From a virus, in the IMG/VR virus record IMGVR_UViG_3300042924_002106, positions 1 through 24,264 of that record: a DNA stretch of 24,264 nt. One strand, given 5' to 3'. The position numbers and the translations under genes were made by a program. Positions 18,901-24,264 of the stretch are shown here, in pieces. Under the pieces are notes generated by a model. It was not told the DNA's origin. It did no database searches and saw only the letters and a list, made by a program, of their open reading frames with translations. How positions within the stretch are numbered: the stretch's first letter is position 1; each line of letters opens with the position of its first letter.

Positions 18901-21727
18901 ATCAAATTCTATCCTTTCTGGTCCAATTGCTATTGACATTTATCAAAATAGGATTCGTTTCTTTGAAACAAATAGTCCTAATCGCGGAGCATTTATCAAT
19001 CTAGCTTCTACTAGTGCTGGTGCTGCTACCGATCTTCTAGCGTCACCATCAGCAACAGATACAGTAGCTAGAAATTCGGCAGGTGCAGCATTTGATAAAG
19101 CCAATGCCGCTAACGTTCTAGCATTTAATGCCTTACCGAACACAAACGGCGCAGTATTTAATGGAACTTTAACTGCGAGTGCAAATCTTTCAGCAGATAA
19201 AATAATATCGACAAACAACGGCAATGGTGAAAACTTCAGACTTGGTGATGATGCTTGGATCGGCGATACAAATATTGCTAATGCTTTTCGTATTAAAGGT
19301 CAACAAAACGCATCAATTGGTTACGTTATATTTGGACCAAACGACGGCAAACTTTTAGGTCGTGATGGTACAGGCCCCCTAACATATGACGGCAACAATG
19401 TTTGGCACGCTGGTAATGATGGAACGTCTTCGGGTTTAGATGCCGATCTGCTTGATGGTCAACAAGGTTCATATTACGCCATAGCTACTGATAGTGCTAA
19501 TGCATTCAATAAAGCCAATGGTGCCAACGTTTTAGCATTCAATAGTGCTGCTGGTGCCAATGCTTGGGCTAACACAATAGGCATATATGCAAATGCTTAT
19601 GCAAACGTTATTGGAACAAGATCGAATAACTTTGCTCTTTCTCTTGGAACTCAGTTTGATAGTATCAACACTTATGTTTTGAACACAGGTACTGCTGTTA
19701 ATGCTTATGCAAACGTTATTGGAACAAGATCAAATAACTATGCTCTATCCATTGTTGGTCCAGCATTTGATAAAGCCAACTCAACGACATACACATCAAA
19801 TGTAGTAATTTCTGTTACTGATAACACTAATGCGGCACTAAGAATTACTCAGACAGGTACTGGTGATGCAGTAAGAGTGGAAGACAGTGCAAATCCAGAT
19901 AGCACTCCATTCGTCATTACGGCAACAGGTGATGTTGGTATTGGTGTAACATCTCCCGATACAAAACTCGCAGTTGTAGGTAGTGGTCAAGGACTCAATT
20001 TTAATACTGCCGATAATCTTGGCGCATCAATTCTTGTTGGTGATAGCGGAACAGCAGCTCAAAATGGTGGTTCAATTGTATTCTCTGCATTTTCTGAAGC
20101 ATGGAAATTTGCTGCTATTAAATCACATGTTTTAAATGGCACATCAAATACAGTAGGCGACATTTCTATTCTTACTCGTCGTGTCACGACAGATTCAACA
20201 TTAACAGAAACAGCGAGATTTACATTTACAGGTAACGTTGGTATAGGAACAAATAATCCGCAATACAAACTTGACGTTTCTGGCGCAGTAAATGCTTCGG
20301 CCTTTCTAATTAATGGTATTCCTGCTCTTCCAAATACATCTGGCATTTCTTTTAATGGAAATCTAAATTTTCCAAATGGTAATGTATCTATCGGTTCAAC
20401 CACATCAGAAGGTCTTCTAACTCTTAGAGGTTATACTGGAGGCACTGTAGGTTCTGTTGTCGATAATTTTACAAAAACTCTTGTTATCGGTGGCGCTTAT
20501 AATCAACCTTATAATTCAGGCAATACAGTACTACTTCACATATTAGACTATGATAATGATACTGGTTCTGATGTTTATCCTGTCTACATTGAAGATGAAA
20601 ACAACATTGTTGACTTTTTCATAAACGCAGGAAATAACGGAACAATTAGCACGAAAAAAGTATATGTTGGAGGAAATTTAGGTATTGGCATTACATCTCC
20701 AACATCTAAGTTGCATGTTTCTGGCACAGCAAATATTACCTCTTCACTAGAAGTATTAGGATCAAACATAACATCTGCAATTGCAGCAGGCAACACGTTT
20801 ACACATACTATTGGTGGCGCAGCATTTTTCCAAGCTAATCAAGCCTTCGCTGATGCTAATACTGCTGAAACATGGGCAGCAGGAGCCTTCTTAAGAGGTA
20901 ACGTTGCATGGCTTCATGCCAATGCAGCATTTTTCCAAGCTAATCAAGCCTTCGCTGATGCTAATACTGCTGAAACATGGGCAGCAGGAGCCTTCTTAAG
21001 AGGTAACGTTGCATGGCTTCATGCCAATGCAGCATTCTTTCAAGCAAATCAAGCCTTCGCTGATGCTAACACTGCTGAAACATGGGCAGCAGGAGCCTTC
21101 TTAAGAGGTAACGTAGCGTTTAGTCAAGCAAATCAGGCATTTGCTGTTGCGAATGCGGCACTACCTTCTTCATCGTATACAGCAGCAGATGTTTTAAGCA
21201 AATTATTGACTGTTGATGGTACAGGATCATTATTAGATGCCGATCAGCTGGACGGTTGGCATCAATCACAACTTGGAGGAAAACAGTTAACAGCCGCTTC
21301 TGTAGGAACAGGTACTACGGCAGATTATAGTTGGGTTACTGCAGGATCTATAGATTGGTTAGGGCCGGCACCTGTTCATCTTAGTGTTATGCTTAGAGGT
21401 CTGAGTCATGGCGCAGCAACTTCTCAGCCACTTAGGATTCAGTTTTCGGATGATAAGGGTGTAACGTTTACGACAGCAATAAACATTTCTCCGCCTGTTG
21501 CGGCTTCTACAGCATTAAACGGACACATACTTGTTTACAGACCATCTGCAACAACATCAACTAAAGTTATAGTATGGAATACAAGCCCACAAGATCGTTC
21601 TAGTTCAAACGTAGGAACATGGGAACTTCCAGGCGCTGGCGGTACGGCAGCATTGACTAATGTAAGATTTGGTTTTGCTTCTGGTAACTTTGACGCAGGA
21701 ACAGTTTATGTTTATGCTTATAGTTAA
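15941..21727 (+). CDS. Long tail fibre 2, heptad/hendecad repeat protein
   Basis: 1928 residues from ATG 15941 (TAATG overlap); an in-frame ATG at 15923 adds only six residues from the preceding gene. The head (about 1-90, MAVAISNLTAYWATS) is unlike that of fibre 1. Heptad/hendecad shaft tracts span about 92-503, 632-940, 1183-1283 and 1607-1744. Beta modules include two LPKTGG blocks (about 504-630, 944-1050), a block with VWHAGNDGTSSGLDADLLDGQ (near 1150-1180) and a block of repeated VGIGxxxP/LGIGxxSP motifs (about 1283-1607). The tip (about 1744-1928) has LDADQLDGWHQSQLGG, then a beta-rich domain ending VYVYAYS. No S74 domain is visible. It lies just before gp13, where T4 has gene 12 and wac. 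A chaperone-like gene follows. Confidence 0.87.
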   Translation: MAVAISNLTAYWATSASSVNTAIKMNANDVVSAANSKLLDLQVNDVSKFVVFKSGNTVANGIIVANSFVTSGGINLISAIQTINVGSGDIGPAFFQANQAFSQANQAFAAANSSSPQSIGDAFGQANLAFAKANAANVLAFNTGAGANAWTNTVYGFINTYTQTVGTAGNAYAREVGTAGNVYARTVGTAGNVYAREVGTAGNTYTQTVGAASNSYADSLFASSGGSAGQAFNKANTANITADQAFNRANAANVLAFNSAAGANAWTNTVYGFINTYTQTVGTAGNTYAQSVGAASNLLVGAAFFQANQAFAVANTSGAEAEGAFFQANQAFNTANTAAANALGAFTRSNVAWFHANAAFFQANQAFAEANTAETSASAAFNKANSANVLAFNSAAGANAWTNAVYGFTNTYIQTVGAASNLLVGAAYSQANQAFNTANTAAANALGAFSRSNITFTHANAAFSQANQAFAVANTAGAEAEGAFFQANQAFALANAANVLAFNALPKTGGTITGNVSIVGNLFISGNSQFQNVTTLSIGDPLIYLAANNYSSDIVDIGFIANYVNSTGSNVHTGLYREHENKMYYLFQGYDKEPVDNHIGALSNNMTLAVLNADLITSNLVLGGINAISWISGAFTRANTANITADQAFNRANAANVLAFNSAAGANAWVNTVYGFTNTYIQTVGTASNVWSNTIGVYANAYANVIGTRSNNYALSIVGPAFNQANSANVLAFNSAAGANAWVNTVYGFTNTYTQTVGAASNSLAVAAFSQANQAFAQANTSSPQTVADAFGQANQAFAQANAANVLAFNSAAGANAWANTIGVNANAYANVIGTRSNNYALSIVGPAFNKANDANVLAFNSAAGANAWTNTVYGFINTYTQTIGASSNAWTNTVYGLSNTFTHTIGGAAFGQANLAFARANGSFNQANQAFALANAANVLAFNALPKTGGTVTGDLILTGTTILINNSAGAGGTDEGGEIKLANPTSNSILSGPIAIDIYQNRIRFFETNSPNRGAFINLASTSAGAATDLLASPSATDTVARNSAGAAFDKANAANVLAFNALPNTNGAVFNGTLTASANLSADKIISTNNGNGENFRLGDDAWIGDTNIANAFRIKGQQNASIGYVIFGPNDGKLLGRDGTGPLTYDGNNVWHAGNDGTSSGLDADLLDGQQGSYYAIATDSANAFNKANGANVLAFNSAAGANAWANTIGIYANAYANVIGTRSNNFALSLGTQFDSINTYVLNTGTAVNAYANVIGTRSNNYALSIVGPAFDKANSTTYTSNVVISVTDNTNAALRITQTGTGDAVRVEDSANPDSTPFVITATGDVGIGVTSPDTKLAVVGSGQGLNFNTADNLGASILVGDSGTAAQNGGSIVFSAFSEAWKFAAIKSHVLNGTSNTVGDISILTRRVTTDSTLTETARFTFTGNVGIGTNNPQYKLDVSGAVNASAFLINGIPALPNTSGISFNGNLNFPNGNVSIGSTTSEGLLTLRGYTGGTVGSVVDNFTKTLVIGGAYNQPYNSGNTVLLHILDYDNDTGSDVYPVYIEDENNIVDFFINAGNNGTISTKKVYVGGNLGIGITSPTSKLHVSGTANITSSLEVLGSNITSAIAAGNTFTHTIGGAAFFQANQAFADANTAETWAAGAFLRGNVAWLHANAAFFQANQAFADANTAETWAAGAFLRGNVAWLHANAAFFQANQAFADANTAETWAAGAFLRGNVAFSQANQAFAVANAALPSSSYTAADVLSKLLTVDGTGSLLDADQLDGWHQSQLGGKQLTAASVGTGTTADYSWVTAGSIDWLGPAPVHLSVMLRGLSHGAATSQPLRIQFSDDKGVTFTTAINISPPVAASTALNGHILVYRPSATTSTKVIVWNTSPQDRSSSNVGTWELPGAGGTAALTNVRFGFASGNFDAGTVYVYAYS
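16433..16597 (+). repeat. 33-bp tandem repeat, five units (fibre 2 hendecads)
   Basis: Units start at 16433, 16466, 16499, 16532 and 16565, each encoding VG(T/A)A(G/S)NxYxxx. Synonymous differences between units show that the protein pattern is kept while the DNA diverges. Confidence 0.9.
20821..21135 (+). repeat. 105-bp tandem repeat, three units (fibre 2 heptads)
   Basis: Units start at 20821, 20926 and 21031. The first two are identical across 105 bp; the third differs at scattered bases and more strongly in its last 25 or so. 105 bp is 35 residues, five heptads. A related single unit occurs in fibre 1 near 13770-13870. Confidence 0.93.
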
Positions 21728-21730
21728 GGA
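21726..21730 (+). promoter_or_regulatory. Ribosome binding site for chaperone-like gene 2
   Basis: AAGGA overlaps the end of the fibre 2 stop and lies six bases before ATG 21737, mirroring the site after fibre 1. Confidence 0.6.
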
Positions 21731-21736
21731 ATAAAA

Positions 21737-22033
21737 ATGACAAAATACTTTCACACTGTAATTACATTAGATGGAGTTTTTGAAGTTCCTTTTACTCAAG
21801 AAGAAGCGACTGAAAGAGAATTACAAGAATTTCATGCTACTTGGGCAGGTCTAAGATTTGAAAGAGATCAGAAGCTACAAGAAACTGACGTTTTGGTCTT
21901 GCCTGATCGTTGGATGAGATATACTCCAGAAAAACAACAAGCTATATCAGATTATCGTCAGGCACTCAGAGATTTACCAGAAACAGTGGATGACCCATTC
22001 AATTTTACATGGCCAGAACCACCTAACATATAA
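21737..22033 (+). CDS. Tail-fibre assembly chaperone-like protein 2 (Phage_tail_APC type)
   Basis: 98 residues. An N-terminal beta segment (HTVITLDGVFEVPFTQEEA, about 6-24) precedes the chaperone-like core: RDQKLQETDVLVLPDRWMRY (about 49-68), YRQALRDLPET (about 79-89) and a FTWPEPP end. The core aligns with the 76-residue product of 14714-14944 (shared E.D..VL.DRW..YT, YRQ.LRD.PET, WP..P), so the two are paralogues serving two fibres. A role in folding or attaching fibre 2 is inferred from family and position. Its TAA stop is embedded in the late promoter of gp13. Confidence 0.78.
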   Translation: MTKYFHTVITLDGVFEVPFTQEEATERELQEFHATWAGLRFERDQKLQETDVLVLPDRWMRYTPEKQQAISDYRQALRDLPETVDDPFNFTWPEPPNI

Positions 22034-22036
22034 ATA
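22029..22036 (+). promoter_or_regulatory. T4-type late promoter before gp13
   Basis: An exact TATAAATA followed by CT, as in T4 late promoters, ending 20 bases before the gp13 ATG. It contains the stop codon (22031-22033) of the preceding gene. It probably starts the gp13-gp14-gp15 transcript. It is the only exact + strand copy of the octamer I found. Confidence 0.78.
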
Positions 22037-22044
22037 CTCTATAA

Positions 22045-22050
22045 AGAGGT
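22045..22050 (+). promoter_or_regulatory. Ribosome binding site for gp13
   Basis: AGAGGT six bases before ATG 22057 and downstream of the late promoter; it fixes the gp13 start. Confidence 0.7.
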
Positions 22051-22056
22051 AAAAAA

Positions 22057-22797
22057 ATGGCTATACCAGCAAGCAGAGAACAACACAAAGATTGGTGCCT
22101 AAGACAATTGGGTCATCCAGTTATTCAGATCAACGTTGATGATGATCAAGTTGATGACTGTGTAGACATGTCTCTACAATACTTTCAAGATTTTCATTTT
22201 GATGGAGTAGAACGTTGGTATCTTAAGCATAAACTTACTGCCGAAAACATTACCAATCAATACATTCCAATTACAGAAAACATCATTGGTGTAAATAGAG
22301 TTTTTCCTGTAAGCACGACTAATGCCACGATCAATATGTTTGACTTGCGCTATCAGTTGCGCCTACATGAACTGTATGACTTTACATCCACATCATATGT
22401 CAACTATGTTTTGACGATGCAGCACATTCGCACACTGGACTTGCTATTTTCTGGTGAACAACCAATTCGCTTCAACCGTCACACCGACAAGCTATATTTG
22501 GACATGAACTGGGCAATGGTTCAGCCAGACGAGTGGCTAGTTATTGAAGGTTTCATAATAGTCGATCCTGACACATATACCGATGTATGGAATGATAGAA
22601 TGCTCAAGCGTCTGACAACTTCTTATATCAAGAGAGTTTGGGGCAACAATATGAAGAAGTTTGGCGGTATGCAGTTGCCTGGCGGTATTACTATGAACGG
22701 TCAGCAAATCTATGATGAAGCTGTTGCCGAGATTAAAGAAATAGAAGACTTAATCCGTAACACATACGAAGAACCACCTCAGTTTCTTCTTGGATAA
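22057..22797 (+). CDS. gp13: Neck protein gp13 (head completion)
   Basis: 246 residues; T4 gp13 has about 309. With gp14 it closes the DNA-filled head at the portal and forms the neck where the tail docks. The N-terminal part is diagnostic: WCLRQLGHPVIQINVDDDQV (about 12-31), then DCVDMSLQYFQDFHFDGVER and YLKHKLT (about 34-61). Further along are ITENIIGVNRVFPVS (about 72-86), EWLVIEGFIIVDPDTYTDVWNDRMLKRL (in two parts, about 158-186) and an AVAEIKEIEDLI helix at the C-terminus. Gene order 13-14-15 is as in T4, which strongly supports the call. The gp14 gene starts four bases after the stop. Confidence 0.9.
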   Translation: MAIPASREQHKDWCLRQLGHPVIQINVDDDQVDDCVDMSLQYFQDFHFDGVERWYLKHKLTAENITNQYIPITENIIGVNRVFPVSTTNATINMFDLRYQLRLHELYDFTSTSYVNYVLTMQHIRTLDLLFSGEQPIRFNRHTDKLYLDMNWAMVQPDEWLVIEGFIIVDPDTYTDVWNDRMLKRLTTSYIKRVWGNNMKKFGGMQLPGGITMNGQQIYDEAVAEIKEIEDLIRNTYEEPPQFLLG

Positions 22798-22800
22798 GAC

Positions 22801-23673
22801 ATGGCAACCTCAAATTATTTCAACAATTTTAATCCAGCAACGACAAACGAAAATCTTTTACTAGAGGATTTGATTGTTGAATCTATTCAAATCATGGGAC
22901 ATGACGTTCAGTATCTTCCTAGAGAAGTATATGATTCTGCTGATGATGTATTAGGCGAGAGTGTCAACGCCAAATTTAGTCGTGCATACAGAATGGAAAT
23001 GTATCTAGCCAACGTTGAAGGTTATGAAGGCGACGGCGACTTCTTCTCTAAGTTCGGTCTAGAAATTCGTGATACATCAAACTTTGTTATTTCTCGTAGA
23101 ACGTTTGAAAGATATGTTCCAAAAACTATCGCTATCAGACCTCGCGAAGGTGATCTGATCTATGTTCCTTTGTTAGCTAAAATTTTTGAAATCAAGTTCG
23201 TTGAAGAAGAACTGCTATTCTTCTCACTAGGCAAGCGTAATCCTTATATATATGAATTGCGCTGTGAAGTCTTCCGTTATAGCAACGAAGACTTTGAGAC
23301 AGGAGATGATGCAATTGACGCGATTGAACATTCTTCTGGATATACCATTCAGCTTACATTTGGCAGCGGATCTGGCAATTACATTCTTGACGAAAATGTT
23401 TATCAGGGAGCAAATCTTGCTTATGCTACAGTGGTTGCCGAAGTCAAGCATTGGATTCCAGAAAACAAGATTTTGGAAGTTGTAAACATCAAGGGAGCAT
23501 TTAGTAATACTCTACCTGTTATTGGCGTCACATCAAACACTCGTTATACTCTAACAAGCAGTGATGATTTGGCAGACTTAGTTGATTATGATGATAGTGA
23601 TAACAGAGTTATTCAAAATGAGGCCGCTACATTTATTGATTTGAGTGAAATTAATCCATTTGGAGTTCCATAA
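22801..23673 (+). CDS. gp14: Neck protein gp14 (head completion)
   Basis: 290 residues; T4 gp14 has 256. It acts with gp13 at the head-tail junction. Residues 20-90 match T4 gp14 closely: LEDLIVESIQIMGHDVQYLP parallels VLVAESIQMRGVECYYVP, and ANVEGYEGDGDFFSKFG parallels NSFEGYEGAKSFFSNFG. REGDLIYVPL (about 115-124) matches KEGDLIYFPM. About 183-252 holds a small beta module (NVYQGANLAYATVV, VVNIKGAF) of the type also seen in gp8 and not recalled from T4 gp14; it explains the extra length. The acidic C-terminal tail ends INPFGVP. The stop overlaps the gp15 start (TAATG). Confidence 0.92.
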   Translation: MATSNYFNNFNPATTNENLLLEDLIVESIQIMGHDVQYLPREVYDSADDVLGESVNAKFSRAYRMEMYLANVEGYEGDGDFFSKFGLEIRDTSNFVISRRTFERYVPKTIAIRPREGDLIYVPLLAKIFEIKFVEEELLFFSLGKRNPYIYELRCEVFRYSNEDFETGDDAIDAIEHSSGYTIQLTFGSGSGNYILDENVYQGANLAYATVVAEVKHWIPENKILEVVNIKGAFSNTLPVIGVTSNTRYTLTSSDDLADLVDYDDSDNRVIQNEAATFIDLSEINPFGVP

Positions 23674-24264
23674 TGCTATCAAGTCAATACTTTTATCATC
23701 AGCTAACTCGTAAGTATGTTATTCTTTTTGGTAATATGTTCAATACTATTACCGTAATGAGAAAGAACAAGGAAACTGGCAGTGAAATAGAACGCTTTAA
23801 AGTGCCTATCGTATATGCTCCAAAAGAAAAGTACTTTTCACGACTAAGAGCGGATCCTGATTTGAACAGACCTATTCAGGTTTTGCTTCCTCGCATGTCG
23901 TTTGAACTTGTTGGCTTTCAATACGATGCTACCAGAAAACAAAACTCTCTAATAAGAAATAGTAGTGCAAACACTTCAAGCAAGTTTGCAACTCAATACA
24001 TGGGTGTACCATACAATCTATCTTTTGATCTTCAAATCTATGCTCGTAATGTAGATGATGGTACCCATATTATTGAGCAGATTTTACCTTATTTTGCTCC
24101 TGGTTATACAATCACGGCCAATGTTATTCCTGAGATGGATTTCCTCAAAGACATTCCTATTGTTTTGAACAACGTAACAAACACTATTGAACATGAAGGT
24201 AACTTTGACTCTGTTAGATATGTTTCATGGACACTCAACTTTACAATGAAAGCATACTATTTTG
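23673..24264 (+). CDS. gp15: Tail terminator / sheath stabiliser gp15, 5' part
   Basis: The gene runs off the right edge; 197 residues are visible (T4 gp15 has 272). It too short-overlaps gp14 at TAATG. gp15 forms the hexameric ring that ends tail growth, stabilises the contracted-state sheath top and docks to the neck. Matches to T4 gp15 include YFYHQLTRKYVILFGNMF (about 6-23; T4 YFYNSSFRRYATLMGDLF), VPIVYAPKEKYFSRL (T4 VPITYASKEHFMMKL), PRMSFELVGFQYDATRK, LSFDLQIYARNVDDG and IIEQILPYFAPGYT (T4 IVEQILPYFQPHF). Confidence 0.93.
   Translation, partial: MLSSQYFYHQLTRKYVILFGNMFNTITVMRKNKETGSEIERFKVPIVYAPKEKYFSRLRADPDLNRPIQVLLPRMSFELVGFQYDATRKQNSLIRNSSANTSSKFATQYMGVPYNLSFDLQIYARNVDDGTHIIEQILPYFAPGYTITANVIPEMDFLKDIPIVLNNVTNTIEHEGNFDSVRYVSWTLNFTMKAYYF

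Noticed and set aside
9489-21727. Diversity-generating retroelement acting on a fibre
   Set aside because: No reverse transcriptase is present in the window and the repeats follow coiled-coil periods. I did not see a template/variable pair with adenine-specific changes at either fibre tip.

Overview
The window is a stretch of a contractile-tailed phage genome with T4-like (myovirus) virion genes. All genes lie on the + strand, are tightly packed (ATGA or TAATG overlaps, or gaps of a few bases) and are AT-rich. I see no host gene, tRNA, integrase or bacterial metabolic gene. The T4 relationship rests on four proteins whose conserved sequence I recognise: baseplate wedge gp8 (867-2198), neck proteins gp13 (22057-22797) and gp14 (22801-23673), and tail terminator/sheath stabiliser gp15 (23673 to the window end, partial). 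The style of the other proteins (DUF4815 giant protein, GGSGY modules, small PAAR tip protein) is what I associate with marine and freshwater T4-like phages of the cyanophage/pelagiphage kind. The host cannot be named from this window.

Layout. 2-838 is the 3' end of a baseplate-type structural gene in the position of T4 gene 7. 867-2198 is gp8. 2214-9248 encodes a 2344-residue DUF4815 structural protein, and 9250-9492 a small coiled-coil protein. 9489-14702 is long fibre 1 (1737 aa), followed by a small tail-assembly-chaperone-like gene (14714-14944). 14948-15941 holds three small genes: an Ig-like/BppU-like protein, a PAAR spike tip and a small beta protein. 15941-21727 is long fibre 2 (1928 aa), followed by a second chaperone-like gene (21737-22033). 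gp13, gp14 and gp15 end the window. There is no gene-free stretch longer than about 30 bases.

How it fits together. In T4 the interval between genes 8 and 13 holds 9, 10, 11, 12 and wac (fibritin). Here it holds a different peripheral-baseplate and fibre set: a giant baseplate-periphery protein, two giant repeat fibres each with its own small chaperone-like gene, and the PAAR tip. The likely products are the outer baseplate with its host-recognition fibres, then the neck proteins that join head and tail. Two T4-type late promoter motifs (834-841 and 22029-22036) sit before gp8 and gp13, and each overlaps the stop codon of the gene before it.

The most distinctive feature is the fibre architecture. 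Both fibres are built from 7-residue repeats (consensus AFxxANx) that switch to 11-residue repeats (consensus VGTAGNxYAxx), with beta-rich modules spliced in between. A recurrent ANVLAFN segment marks the switch points. DNA-level repeats follow the protein periods (105 and 126 bp in heptad zones; 33, 66 and 165 bp in hendecad zones). A perfect 129-bp direct repeat flanks one beta module, so that module could be lost or gained in frame by recombination.
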